DNA of 64,000 nt from Mactra quadrangularis (lineage: Eukaryota > Mollusca > Bivalvia > Venerida > Mactridae), in assembly GCA_025267735.1 (NCBI GenBank), contig CM046311.1:31782895-31846894 (forward strand), given 5' to 3'. The translations under genes and the position numbers were made by a program. Below, in pieces: positions 22,511 to 34,295 of this stretch. Within the stretch, counting starts at the first letter, position 1, and every line of letters starts with the position of its first letter. The notes beneath the pieces were generated by a model. That model searched no databases. It had not been told where the DNA came from and was given only the letters and a program-made list of their open reading frames with translations.

Positions 22511-24985
22511 TTATCTAATATACTTGAATTAAAATAGTGCTGAGAATCAATATGAATAAATATATATCACTAGCATGGTATTTGTTTGCTTAGCTAAATG
22601 TTCATATTGCTCAACATGGAAATAACGAATAATTATCTTTAATGGAAATTTATTTGTTTGGATACAACACAACTCAAATGCAATAAATTCAAGTAAACTA
22701 TATGAAGTCTAGGCAGTTCTCTTGGTATATATGTAATCTTTGAAGAAAAGCATTTGCCACAAAATTGAACATACTGAAGAATAGATTCTTTATCAAGCAA
22801 CAACATAAACATTTGTCACATGTTTATAATTGGGGATGTTTGATTGAATGTTACATGTGATAGATTAAATGTTTTGTTGAAAGTGTGCATAATTCTCTGT
22901 CTAAGATTTTTCATGTTCAGATTGGATCGGCCCTTCGGTCAATGGCCGATAAAAGCTACATATGACCGGAAAAAACAAATTCAATACGTCAATCGGGCCG
23001 AGAAAAATTCAGTTAGTCAGACAATTTGACCGACAAATTTCTGTAGCAAACGGTCAAAACTTTATTTTACAATTTAGCCTCGATTATTACCATTTACTGA
23101 CCACTCCCGTATTTTTACGAGTCTGATGCGCTATAACACTTATTATTTCCGATAAAACGTTTATTTTTTTCATTTTGGTTGAAAATTATTTTCTAGAAAA
23201 TATCCTTCAAAACAATGTTTTAATTAATATTATCGAGTAATTAGTTTTAAAACAACAAGTACAATTCACGAGTGCGCGCGTTAATTATCGGCTTTATTCA
23301 ACTGTAATATACATGTATGTGCAGAAAAGCCAAGAATTATTAGGTAAGTTTAATATTTCTAGTTTGTATTATTTTTTTCATTGTATTAACTTTTAAAACG
23401 TGTGATAAAAAATATTTGGCCATGAGTTATTTGAAAGGGAAAAGATTATACACGCTGAGCGTATTTATATTAAAACATATGCTAATTGATCAAGCTTGCG
23501 GGTGTTATCAACTTTTGACACTCAATTAAAGACAATCAAGAGATTAAATTTGAAAGACTTAATATTTGTCTCTAATTAATCAAAGGCACAATCAGTCCCC
23601 TTAGTTTGATGATGTGCAATAAAAATGTCAAACTTACAGCACATGACTCACCCCCAGACGATTTGTAATCAGCATCGATAGGAAATGATCCTTTGATCAA
23701 GACAACGCAATATAAGCATTGCATTTCAATGACGGGATTAATATTTATAAATAGCTATAGACACATGTTTGAAACAGGATAAACAGAGTTGGATTGAGCC
23801 AAGAAATTACCGAAACATCGGCGATGTTAGTTAAAATTTCAATTGTAGATATTGATGGTGTGCTTTTGATTGTTTTACATCGGATCAAATTCAAGATCGA
23901 GTGGCGTTATTTTTCTATGACGTACTCTATTTGTGTTGTGTATGAATTGTGACATGAATATATTCTTTTTAAAAATTTAGATTATATAATTTAATAGACT
24001 CCAGGATCAATTCATCCTGATGGGTTTGACCTCGAGACACTAGAGTATTTCCTGTTTTATGCCCTCTTGATATACTTCATCGAAACAACAATAATGCTCA
24101 CTGGAGATTCTAGGCCATTTGCACCCCTTTTAAATTATTTAGAACATGTTTACTACTGGAAGTTATGCTTCTGAAATTATATGAAAGCAACTTAATTTGT
24201 ATCAAAAATTCTCTAAATGTACGAAGTTCGAATATTCTTAAAAAATCGAATATTTCTATTTCACTCCATACTACAAAGTTTCAATTAAAATCATATTTTC
24301 CGAAGCCTGTTTACAGTTAGGATAATTGTTTAACACGTACCAATCAGGTTATGGCTATGACCCCAATTATCTGTCTAAAAAGGAAATAAATTCTTCACAG
24401 TTTACAAATCCAAGTGTTGTACAAACACATATCAATTTATTTGGTCCCCTAATTAACTGACAAAACTTGGAGTATAGGCAGATATCATAATACTACTTTG
24501 ATTGTGAAGTGACGCCGACTCGGCGCTCTTTGTTTCGGAAGACAACTGATAATTGCAGTTAATTATTGTAAAGGAAAGTAAATGTAAACATCAAACTCGA
24601 GTAATAAGAAACAATTGATAAAAAATGTATCCATAGGCTAGCATTGATATTGTAACTTCTACGCAAACCAAGGTAGCATAGTATTCGGATGAACATATTC
24701 GGACACGAAAATCGAAGGATATGACATTAACGTACCTGGAATATTTGTTTAACTTTATAAAAACAAATATCAAAATTTGTACCCGCTCCAAAAATATTAA
24801 TAAAGTAAACTTGAAAGTGTTGATTATGTTTTATTATTCATTTGACTGAAACAAAAATTGTCCTAAGTTTTTTATGTACTTTAGGACAAATGACCTAAAA
24901 AATTATGCCCATTAAGAACATCTGTCCTAAGGAAAGTGTTTCCAATCTGAATCCCTGAATGTATATGTATAACAAAGCTAATATA
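22511..24985. other. intergenic, nothing recognised
   Basis: About 2.5 kb of AT-rich DNA. A short GC-richer patch near 22930-23040 contains repeated CGGTCAA/TTGACCG words. No coding domain, RNA gene or clear repeat was recognised on either strand. Confidence 0.4.
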
Positions 24986-25282
24986 CACTGAGTACATTTA
25001 AAAACGCACATATTATAACCGGCTATATTTTTATACTAGGCAGTATCTGTGCGTGTTCATTGTTTTATATTATCTTTTTGCACGACAATCTTTGCATTAA
25101 ATGTGTAAAAAAGGTACACAGTTGCTCATTCACAGTCTGTACTATACCCCCTCTAAAATCACGAATTAACGACTATTGGCTTCTTCACGAGAATCTCGTG
25201 CTCCAGTTTACACACATTCGGACAACAGTTGATAGTCACATGGTAAAAAAACACTCTGTGTTGATTTCGACCAGTTTTTACC

Positions 25283-26413
25283 ATGCCATGTCTAAACAAA
25301 GATGAGCGAAATATGGCCATCGGCATGTTCCTTGCCGGAAGTGCCAAAACGCAATAGCAAGGCGGCTTGGATGTCACCATTCCACAATTTCTAGACTTGT
25401 GGCCCGATATGATCAGACCAGAAATGTAAACGATCGTCCTAGACCTGGTAGACCACGTGTTACAACTCCTCGACAAGACCACTACATTAGGGTATCTCAT
25501 CTGAGGAACCGCTTCTTAGCAGCAACAACCACTGCCAGACGAACTGTAGGCATCCACGGGTAAGTTTTTAAATGAATATTAACTGGTTTTGTTCGATTTT
25601 AGTTATTTCATTGATACTCAAAAATTGCCAGATTCTTGATTTTTTACGTGGAACGTTTTATTTCAGACGCAGTTTACATCCCAACACGGTTCGAAATCGC
25701 TTGAGATCTGAACAACTTAAAGCAAGACGTCCCCACAAGGCACAGATGCTAACTCCACGTCATCGTCACGCAAGATTATGTTGGGAAGGACTCATATACG
25801 CTTCACAAGACGTCAATGGGCCTCTGTCTTATTCACTGATGAATCTCGGATACATTTGCATCGTGCTGATGGTCGTATTAGAGTCTGGAGGCGTCGTAAT
25901 GAACGTTATACAGATGCATGCATCCTTGAATTTGATCGATGGGGTGGAGGATAAATTCATTTCTGGGCAGGAATTTCTCAGTTTCATAAAACCCCTCTCA
26001 TCATTTTTGACAGAAATGTCAACGAAAATTTTTACGTTGACACAGTCTTGAGGCCTGTAGTTCTGCCTTTTTTCAACCAGTACTTTCCTGTTGGTGGAGG
26101 CATTTTACAGCAGGATGGTGCCAGACCACATACCGCCAATGTTACCCGTAACTTCCTGCAGCAACATCACGTACCAGTACTTGACTGGCCATCATTGTCT
26201 CCTGACATGTCTCCCATCGAGCATGTTTGGGATATGCTAAAACATCGTGTTCATGCTCGTGAAAATTCCCCAGAAAACATTGCTCAACTGCGTCAGGCTT
26301 TGCTAGAGGAATGGGACAATATTCCACAGAGGCGTATTGGTGCATTAATCCTGTCTATGCGTCGGAGATGTCAGGCTTTGTTAACAGCAAGGGGTGGTTA
26401 CACTCGGTATTGA
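25283..26413 (+). pseudogene. Tc1-like transposase, DD34E type, frameshifted
   Basis: Starts MPCLNKDERNMAIGMFLAG. It continues with a helix-turn-helix region (RRLGCHHSTISRLVARY), the GRPR-type linker (DRPRPGRPRVTTPRQ), the catalytic Asp in FTDES, the second Asp in LQQDGARPHTA and the Glu in DMSPIEHVWD 34 residues later. It ends in the ARGGYTRY tail before TGA at 26411. A GTAAGT...TTTCAG interval of 107 bp (25560-25666) interrupts it between VGIHG and RSLHPNTV. Lesions: frameshifts near 25355 and 25784 and an in-frame TAA at 25952-25954. The enzyme would cut and paste the element at TA sites. This copy is dead. Confidence 0.85.
25560..25666 (+). other. putative 107-bp spliceosomal intron in transposase
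   Basis: Begins GTAAGTTTTT and ends TTTTATTTCAG; the interior is AT-rich. Removing it joins GGCATCCACGG to ACGCAGTTTACATCC in the same (phase 2) frame, with no residue missing compared with the usual Tc1 region. All typical donor and acceptor bases are present. It could instead be a small insertion that mimics splice sites. Confidence 0.65.
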
Positions 26414-26605
26414 CCATGTGAAAATGATTTTTGACCCTATGTGAATAAGACATTGATTTTAATTAAAACCTTGTTCTGAAATCAATAATTCTATTCTTGT
26501 GGCTAATTGGTTAATCTTAATTATTGCTTTGTCGTATGGTATTATACATTTAATGTTGGTACACGAGATGAAACGTAGTATGTGCGTTTTTAAATGTACT
26601 CAGTA

Positions 26606-28238
26606 TATATTAATATGTATTTTAATAACTGGTTAAAAAGACAAACATTTTTATACTATATTATTGATAAACATCAACATAAAAAAGAAACATACAATGT
26701 ACGTACAATATCCAGCACCATCAAAAATTACTTTTAGTTTATGTGTAAGTGTTTTATTCAAGTTTGTACTAATACTAAGAAAATGAGAATCATATCTTTA
26801 TGTAAATGTACCAATTACAATTGTATTAAGTATCTCCCCCTTTTCAAATGTTACATCTATTTTAGCTATCCTAATGCCTAAATACGTATCAAACTAAAAA
26901 AAACAAATATTAAACACCTCAGCTAAACATAACTTATGTTAAACAAAAAGTAATATTGTGACACATACCTAAGTGTCTAGCATTACAACCAAGGTCATAT
27001 GGCATTAAACAAAAAGTGTCTCATGCAAATCCATTGTTGTTAGTTCTATTATACCAGTTAGGAACAACCTAATTTAACAGTCTGAAATATTGGTTATTTA
27101 GATTGTGTTACAGTTATGTTACAAATAGTGGTTAATAATTGCTTCCCACATGTTGAATACTAACAAAATCTATATTATATATACTTATTTCTATGAATAA
27201 CCGTCTTAATCATCACTTAATGATTAACAATGAAATAAAGTAAGGCACTTAATGGCAACTCCTTCGATAACATTTTCTTGGATTCAACAGGAGCTTCTTT
27301 TTCTGAAATTTAGAATAAAAATACAATTTAGAAGCATTCCTTAATTTCTATCTGCCATTAGGGTATAAGAGCATGAACACTTAAATTGGTGTTAGATAAA
27401 GTGCCGGCTGATATCATGTATCAGTCATATAATTTTAAATCTTGTATTGAGTTTTATCACATTTCTATATTTCTTCTGACATATTATCTAAAGAGAATAT
27501 TCCATGACTTTACTCCAGAAAGGTACTGTATAGCGGGTATTATCTGCGGGGTTTTTATTTTGGCTTTATTGGCGGAAAATGAAAATGCGCCAAATATAAA
27601 CACCGCGAATATAAACCGCCGCAGTATTAAGTCGCCGCCATATTGTTTACTAAGGGACATTACTCTTAATGATTTTTTATTCATTAATATGTGCATGTAT
27701 TACCTCCCTTAAAATCAAGATTTATGTAGTGAATTTTGTGGAGATTAACTATGTAAATGAACAAAATTTATTATTTTGAATAATGCAAAGGAATTGATTC
27801 AAGTTATGTTTGTAGAAACGAAAATACAGACAGACAACACAGTCATTCTAACAATAAGACGACAGGTTCTATCAAATCTCGGTTACGAAACTCGACGACG
27901 GTGCCGCCATTTTGTTTACATTATAAACCCGTATGTCGGCCATTTCCGAATCTTCACGAGTTTAGCTCAAACACTTGTTTGATTGTCGTACAAAACAAAT
28001 TCATCTTTAGTCGTGCAATTAATTTCAGTACTTTCTAGCGAACCGAAGACAAACTTCTCATCACATAATTTAACAAATTGAGTAAAAAGAGCGGAGTTAG
28101 TGTTTATGTAGCTCTTTTAATTATTGATATTCAAAAGAAAACTATTGTCAAATTTCGTCACATGACAACGCTTTATAATTGATTTTGTCCGTTTAAAGAC
28201 TCCACTAGGTGCGTTGATGATACATTGTTTGTGACAAG
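26606..28238. other. intergenic; contains one MITE
   Basis: AT-rich, no gene recognised. The only clear element is the TA-flanked MITE at 27526-27624. The 108-codon frame across it (27386-27712) is an artefact of the element. Confidence 0.45.
27526..27624. mobile_element. 99-bp MITE with TA target duplication
   Basis: Starts CTGTATAGCGGGTATTAT and ends AATATAAACCGCCGCAG. The ends are imperfect inverted repeats over about 35 bp (GCGGTTTATATTCGCGGTGTTTATATTTGGCG on the complement, given here only in part). TA flanks both sides (27524-27525, 27625-27626). No coding capacity; Tc1/mariner-type target preference. Confidence 0.65.
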
Positions 28239-28803
28239 TGTTACGAACAGTAACAGAGAAATACCAAGCAACAAACGTTAAACAATATTTGAATTTTATT
28301 CAAAACAATTTTATTTTCAAATAACTAAAATAATACAAAGATAAACTAACTTACAGTCGTCGAGTCAATAATTCCAACAAATGAATATTAAAAACACACA
28401 CAGTACAAATAGTTCCAATAAATCCTGTTTACTATAATCTAACGTCCAAAAGATTATTAAGTCACTGATGAATACGAGTTTAAGCACAAAATCCAACGAT
28501 AAATCCTGATATAAGAAATAAATCCAATGTTAAATTCCAATATAAGAAGCACTGGCACTGAAGACTGACTGAATAACTTTCAAACTCCAAAACTCCAAAA
28601 ACTACTACCAAATGCCACGCAAAGAACAAATATATAATCAGTCAGAATCTTCCAGAAGTGTCATGAAAAAAATCTAATACAAGTAAACATTCAAAGCCAA
28701 AATTAGATGTTGTAGGCATATATAGAAAATTCTACCTAAGAAGGGAGACAACACCGACAAAACTATAAAAAACACATACAAGAGTTAATTCCCTTACATA
28801 ACA
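28239..28803 (-). repeat. 3' LTR of the gypsy-type element
   Basis: Plus-strand ends TGTTACGAACAG and TTACATAACA. Nearly identical to 33726-34291 apart from about a dozen substitutions and one A-run length change. It abuts the polypurine tract. Confidence 0.92.
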
Positions 28804-28814
28804 CCTCCCCCCTT
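28804..28814 (-). other. polypurine tract
   Basis: Minus strand reads AAGGGGGGAGG directly before the 3' LTR TGTTATG. This is the expected plus-strand DNA primer position in an LTR retrotransposon. Confidence 0.85.
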
Positions 28815-29003
28815 AAAGAGAAAGAAAGTGACTAAAAGGAACTTTCTTTTCATAATAAAGTTACAGATAAACAATAAAGTGTAATTAAACAAAGTATATG
28901 CAAAGTATGACGCTAATCAAACAATTATCATATATAGTAAGTAAATAATTTACATACACATGATATCAGTTAACACATTTTACACAAAAATGTCATATTA
29001 TAT

Positions 29004-30860
29004 TTACACGCGAGATAATGCATCAGGAATCACATTGTTTATGCCCTTTATATATTTAATATCAAGATTGTATTCTTGTAATATCAAACTCCATCTCAGC
29101 AATCTTTGATTCTTATTTCTAAGTTTATGCAGAAAGCTGAGTGGATTGTGATCAGTGAAGACAACAGTTTGGGAAGAACTAGTGGTTAAATATACCTCAA
29201 AATGTTGAACAGCAAGAATAAGAGCTAGACACTCTTTTTCAATGGTAGAATAATTCTTTTGCTGTTTATTGAACTTTTTAGAAAAGTAACCAATTGGGTG
29301 ATCAACTCCATTGTTGTCTTCTTGTAATAAAACAGCACCAGCACCTACATCACTAGCATCAACAGCTAACTTAAAACATTTATTAAAATCAGGTGCTAAG
29401 AGAACTGGTGTGCTCTTGAGTATGGCTTTGAGTTTATCAAATGCAATCTGACATTTTTCTGTCCAAACAAATTTCACCCCTTTTTTGAGTAGGTTTGTCA
29501 TAGGTTCAGCAATAACTGAAAAATTACTGCAAAATTTCCGATAATAACCAGCCATACCAAGAAATCGCATCAGTTGTCTTTTACAAGTAGGTTCAGGAAA
29601 TTCAGAGATAGCTTTCACTTTAGAATCAATAGGTTTTACTTGTCCCTGTCCCACAGTATGTCCTAAAAAAGTTAATGTCGCACGACAGAATTCACTTTTC
29701 TCAAGGTTGATGGTCAACTTGGCATCCGTAAGTCGGTCGAAGAACGCTCTGATATCCCGAAGATGGTCCTCAAAAGTTGTTTCGGTGTGGATAATAACGT
29801 CATCAATGTAAGCATCACAATTCTCTAAACCAGCAATAACTGAATTAATCAAACGCTGGAATGTCGCTGGCGAGTTTTTCATTCCAAACGGCATTACTTT
29901 ATATTGATACAGTCCATCCGGTGTTACAAATGCTGAGACCTCTTTGGCTCTTTCTGTTAAAGGCACTTGCCAGAAACCTTTAAGTAAGTCAAACTTAGTC
30001 ACATATTTGGCTTTGCCAACTTTGTCTATACAGTCATCAATACGCGGAATCGGGAATGAGTCAGTCTTTGTTACAGCATTCACTTTTCTATAATCCGTGC
30101 ACATGCGATATGTACCATTTGGTTTAGGCACAAGAATACATGGAGAGCTGTAGTTACTTTGACTGGGTTCAATAAAGTCATTTTCCAAGAGGTACTTCAC
30201 TTCATCTGATAGATGTTGTTGTTTTCTTGGATTCATCCGGTATGGATGTTGTTTTATTGGTCTATTGTCTTCTAATATAACATCATGATAAATTTTATCA
30301 GTCCGTGTTGGAATATCAGGAAACAAGTGCTCAAACTCATGCAAAAGTTGCTTCAGTTCACGTTGTTCATGTAGCTCCAAATGACAAAGTTTCTGGTCTA
30401 TTTTTAGAATGTCTGAGTTCATAAGTTTCACAGAACTTTGATCCTTATTTTCACTAATGTCCATATTAGAATCAGAGTCACAATTATTAGTTTCTTGTGG
30501 GACAGAATGAATAATAGTCACTGGCTTTACAAAAGAGCTATCTCTGTCAAAATACTTTTTCAACATATTAACATGACATAATTGTTTTTGTTTACGCCTC
30601 CCAGGAGTATTGATAATATAGTTAAGATCACTAACTTTCTTGTCAATAATATATGGAACAAAATATCTTGCCTGAAGTGGATTGCCAGGAACTGGTAATA
30701 GTGCAAGTACTGAATCACCAGGCTCAAAACTGCGGTTTTCAGTTTTTTGATCATACCTTTCTTTCATTTTGTTTTGAGTATTTTGGAGATTGGTACGGGC
30801 CAACTCACATGCATTTACTAACTTTTCTCGAAAGTCACTAACATATTGTATTAAGTTCAA
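29004..30860 (-). pseudogene. pol: integrase C-terminus, reverse transcriptase and RNase H
   Basis: 618-codon open frame, the 3' part of pol. Residues 1-105 resemble the integrase C-terminal region (MKERYDQKTENRSFEPGDSV, then ARYFVPYIIDKK and HVNMLKKYF). RT spans about 230-400 with CILVPKPNGTYRMCTDYRKV, KFDLLKGFWQVPL, MPFGMKNSPATFQ and the catalytic YIDD at 351-354. RNase H spans about 498-618 with VDASDVGAGAVL, a Glu in TIEKECLAL and Asp in VFTDHNPL. The frame ends in IPDALSRV, 190 bp before the polypurine tract, so nothing like integrase follows RT. The frame itself is clean, but its link to the upstream integrase core is broken by frameshifts. The initial codon is TTG within a longer former frame. 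Confidence 0.92.
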
Positions 30861-31125
30861 CTGTACTTCCTTTTCCTCTAGAAACTTTTCTTTTAGTAAT
30901 TTAAAGGTCCACGAACAGTGTGTCCGAATACTAACTCAAAAGGTCTAAAACCTAATGAATCTTGAACTGCCTCTCTGACAGCAAAAAGCAAAAGATGAAT
31001 ACCTTCATCCCAATCTTTGGTATGGTAATCAAAACAGTAAGAGCGAATCATAGTTTTCAAAGTTTGGTGGAATCTTTCTAAAGCACCTTGACTCTGAGGA
31101 GATGATAAGCTGAAGATCTGTATTG
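30861..31125 (-). pseudogene. pol: broken middle of integrase
   Basis: Short stretch joining the integrase core to its C-terminus. It keeps recognisable words such as SPQSQGALERFH, holding the third catalytic acidic residue (Glu), and LLLFAVREAVQDSLGF, GHTVRGP. At least two frame changes occur: one just after HELGI near 31125 and one near 30905. They separate the core from the RT frame. Confidence 0.75.
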
Positions 31126-32310
31126 TTAAATGCCTAATTCATGCATAACTTGTTGAAACAGGCCAGACATAAAGTTCGAACCCTGGTCTGATTGAATTGC
31201 CTTGGGCAGGCCAACAAGTGTAAAGAATTTAATCAGAGCCTTAACAATAGTTTTTGCTTTAATATTTCTCAATGGGATAGCTTCTGGGAAACGTGTTGAT
31301 GCGCACATAATCGTCAACAAGTATTCACATCCTGATCTGGTTTTTGGTAACGGACCAACACAATCAATGATAACTCTGCTAAATGGTTCTTCAAATGCAG
31401 GAATGGGCTGTAATGGACTTTTGGGAATGTTTTGATTGGGTTTACCAACTAACTGACATTTATGACAAGACTTACAAAATTTTACAACATCTGCCTTGAC
31501 ACCTGGCCAATAGAAATGATTCAAAATCTTATCATAAGTTTTGTTGACACCCAGATGACCAGCCAAGGGAGTGTCATGAGCAATACTCAGGATTTCGGAT
31601 CTATAGGACTTAGGCACTACAATCTGGTGTTTAATTTGCCATTCCTCATTAGCAGGACTATCAATTGGTCGCCATTTTCTAAGAAGAACCCCATTCTTTA
31701 CATAGTAACAAACAGGGACTTTTGAGGCCTCTTCCTCGCTAAAAGCTTTATGATATAAGTCTTGAATTTCAGGATCGTTTTGTTGATCGAAAATAAGTTG
31801 TGACCTGGATTTTGTACCATGACATTTGTCAATGGAATAAGATCCAGACTTAAGATCTGTCTGTTTATTAGACAGAGTATTAAGAGAGTCATCGCTGACT
31901 TCATCATTAAAAATCTGACCAAAAATTGTATCAGATAAATTGACATCATCGTTTGAAATGTCAATATTGGCTTTCTTTGCCATAGCTCTAGTAACTGCAC
32001 AAGAAGGGTAAGGATTAAGAAAATCCTGATCACATGGATCAGGAGTCGAATCAAATGAAGGTGTGTCAGTTACAAGCGGATTAACCACAACTTTATTTCC
32101 AGCTAAGTCATTGCCTAGCAACAAATGAACACCCGGGAAGGGTAATGAAGGTCTAATACCAACAATCACAGGCCCAGAAACTAAATCCGATTTTAATTGA
32201 ATAGTATGGAGGGGGACAGTCAAAGATCCACACTCTACACCCTGTAAAATAACACTGGTTCCAGTGTAAGAAGTATCAGAAAACGGCAAAATGTCCGCTA
32301 AAATAAGAGA
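31126..32310 (-). pseudogene. pol: protease C-terminal part and integrase core
   Basis: 387-codon frame from 32289. The N-terminal part is the rest of the retropepsin (flap region and LLLGNDLAG). A linker follows, then the integrase zinc-binding HHCC motif (HDTPLAGHLGVNKTYDKIL, then KSCHKCQ) and the catalytic core with Asp in RVIIDCVGPLPK and Asp in AIQSDQGSNFMSG. It ends by frameshift before the Glu. This places integrase directly after protease and upstream of RT. A TAA at about 32310 splits the protease from its active-site segment. Confidence 0.88.
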
Positions 32311-32703
32311 TTAAGAGGCACCTGTGTCCCTCAAAATACAAACAGGAGTAGGTGGGCATAAATCACTTGAAAGTGAAACAAAACCTTCCGATACGAATGG
32401 TTCATAAACCTCCATGCATGGATCAGACTTGGGCTTAGCAATATGTCTTGCTGCATTAGGTTTAATGCAAGATTGTGGCCTTGACCTCATAGTAGTGAGC
32501 CCTGTGGGTTTAGTCTCACCACGTTTATTTTTCAATTTAAAACAGTCAGTAATAAGGTGACCAGTCCTCTTACAATAATTACATTGTACTTGATTAAATG
32601 GGTTTGTATCTTTGGATTCAACATGAGACTTGTTTTTGGGTGCACTGTCAGAGCTTGGAGAGCTTGGAGAAATACTAGGGCTAGATTTGTTGAGAAACTG
32701 TGA
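32311..32703 (-). pseudogene. gag zinc knuckle and protease active site
   Basis: Continuation of gag/pro. The reading frame shows a CCHC zinc knuckle, CNYCKRTGHLITDC, near 32590-32550. It then runs through KLKNKRGETKP to the aspartic protease signature CILRDTGAS, immediately followed by TAA at about 32310. An in-frame TAA at about 32704 precedes the knuckle. Both stops are inside conserved protein, so they are lesions, not a normal gag-pol readthrough site. Confidence 0.8.
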
Positions 32704-33622
32704 TTAAGAAGTGGCCTTATTGCCAAATGAAGTCTTATGAGTTAATGAGTAATCATCAGCAAGGCGTGCAGCCTCACTCAGAACATCAACCTGCTTCTCA
32801 TCTAAGAAAGACTTAATGTCGGGCCGTAAACAGCGTTTAAATTCTTCCACTAACATAAGTTGTCTAAGTTTATCATGATCATGTTCAATATTTTTGGAAG
32901 AACACCACCTATCAAAAAGCTGTTCCTTCGTTCTAGCAAATTCTACATGTGTTTGATTATCAAGCTTCTTTGTATTTCTGAATCTTTGCCTATAAGCCTC
33001 GGGGACTAACTCATAAGCTTTGAGAATTACCTCTTTTACTAAATCATAATTTGAACTTTGCTCAACGCCTAACTGTGTGTAAATTTCACGAGCCTTTCCA
33101 ATCAGAGAGCTTTGTAATAGAAGAGTCCAATACTCTTTCGGCCATTTTAAACTTACTGCAACTTTTTCAAAATGCATGAAATATTGATCTACTTCTTTTT
33201 TCTTGAAATGGGGGAACCAATCTAATATGTTTGCTAACATCAAAGTGAAATGATTGTTTAGAATTTTCATGTTGACCTGCCTGAGCTCTTAGTTCTAATT
33301 CTTTTAATTGTAACTGAAACTGCCTCTCCTCTCTTTCATTTTCCAGCTGTAATTTTTGTTGCTCTAAACTATACTTTAACTCAAGTTCCCTTTGCAGTAA
33401 ACTATTATCAGACTGAACAATGAGTGACAAAGCTGTATCATCAAAAATTTCTTCATCTACAAAATACTGTACCAAATTGTTTTTAATAATCTGTTTAGTC
33501 ATATTAGATATTACGTGTTTTAACCCATAGTGTTGGGCAAGCTCAAGCAAATCAACTTTCCTAGCCAAGTTCAATTCCTCCTGGGAAGGCTTCGTAACAA
33601 ATGACTCTAAATTGAAAGACAT
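32704..33622 (-). pseudogene. gag (N-terminal and capsid-like region), frameshifted
   Basis: Likely gag start MSFNLESFVTKPSQEELN at 33622, in frame within a longer open stretch from 33691. The N-terminal part has a SAP-like helical segment (LLELAQHYGLKHVISNM) and a charged coiled-coil-like region (LEQQKLQLENEREERQFQL). The capsid-like part continues in another frame from about 33220 (YFMHFEKVAVSLKWPKEYW, then FKRCLRPDIKSFL). The switch falls in an A run near 33205 (seen as T on the plus strand). The protein would package RNA in particles; this copy is broken. Confidence 0.8.
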
Positions 33623-33703
33623 GACGTCTGTTGCTTGTATAAAGTCAAATAAATTCAATGCAATTAAATCTTTATGAAGATTAATCAACAATAAAAATTT
33701 CAG

Positions 33704-33721
33704 ATCCCGGACGAGCCCCCA
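33704..33721 (-). other. primer binding site, tRNA-Pro type
   Basis: Minus strand reads TGGGGGCTCGTCCGGGAT, four bases after the 5' LTR end. This 18-mer equals the classical proline-tRNA primer binding site known from gammaretroviruses, so a tRNA-Pro primer is likely. Confidence 0.85.
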
Positions 33722-33725
33722 ATTC

Positions 33726-34291
33726 TGTTACGAACAGTAACAGAGAAATACCAAGCAACAAACGTTAAACAATATTTGAATTTTATTCAAAACAATTTTA
33801 TTTTCAAATAACTAAAATAATACAAAGATAAACTAACTTACAGTCGTCGAGTCAATAATTCCAACAAATGAATATTAAAAACACACACAGTACAAATAGT
33901 TCCAATAAATCCTGTTTACTATAATCCAACGTCCAAAAGATTATTAAGTCACTGATGAATACGAGTTTGAGCACAAAATCCAACGATAAATCCTGATATA
34001 AGAAATAAATCCAATGTTAAATTCCAATATAAGAAGCACTGGCACTGAAGACTGACTGAATAACTTTCAAACTTCAAAACTCAAAAAACTACTACCAAAT
34101 GCCACGCAAAGAACAAATGTATAATCAGTCAGAATCTGCCAGAAGTGTCATGAAAAAAAATCTAATACAAGTAAACATTCAAAGCCAATAATAGATGTTG
34201 TAGGCATATATAGAAAATTCTAGCTAAGAAGGGAGACAACACCGTCAAAACTATAAAAAACACATACAAGAGTTAATACCCTTACATAACA
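33726..34291 (-). repeat. 5' LTR of the gypsy-type element
   Basis: Same sequence as 28239-28803 with about a dozen differences. Ends TGTTACG...TAACA on the plus strand, followed by target duplication CAAG at 34292-34295. Confidence 0.92.
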
Positions 34292-34295
34292 CAAG

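Larger units (their letters stand above)
24986..26605 (+). mobile_element. Tc1-like DNA transposon, about 1.62 kb, inactive
   Basis: 27-bp terminal inverted repeats: the left (24986-25012) starts CACTGAGTACATTTAAAAAC and the right (26579-26605) is its reverse complement with one mismatch at the tip. TA dinucleotides flank both ends (24984-24985 and 26606-26607). It carries one transposase gene in the plus orientation. Length, TA target and DDE spacing fit Tc1/mariner. Confidence 0.9.
28239..34291 (-). mobile_element. Ty3/gypsy-type LTR retrotransposon with IN before RT
   Basis: Full-length 6.05-kb element with two LTRs of about 565 bp that differ at roughly a dozen positions, TG...CA ends (TGTTA...TAACA) and a CAAG target duplication (28235-28238 and 34292-34295). 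On the minus strand: 5' LTR, primer site, gag, protease, integrase, then RT and RNase H, polypurine tract, 3' LTR. Ty3/gypsy elements normally place integrase last. The order seen here is that of the Gmr1-type group described in some animals. Several stops and frameshifts in gag and pol make this copy non-autonomous. Confidence 0.92.

Noticed and set aside
32310..32312. Stop in protease as a gag-pol readthrough signal
   Set aside because: It sits directly after the DTGAS active-site motif inside the protease, where a regulated stop would be senseless. Treated as a mutation.
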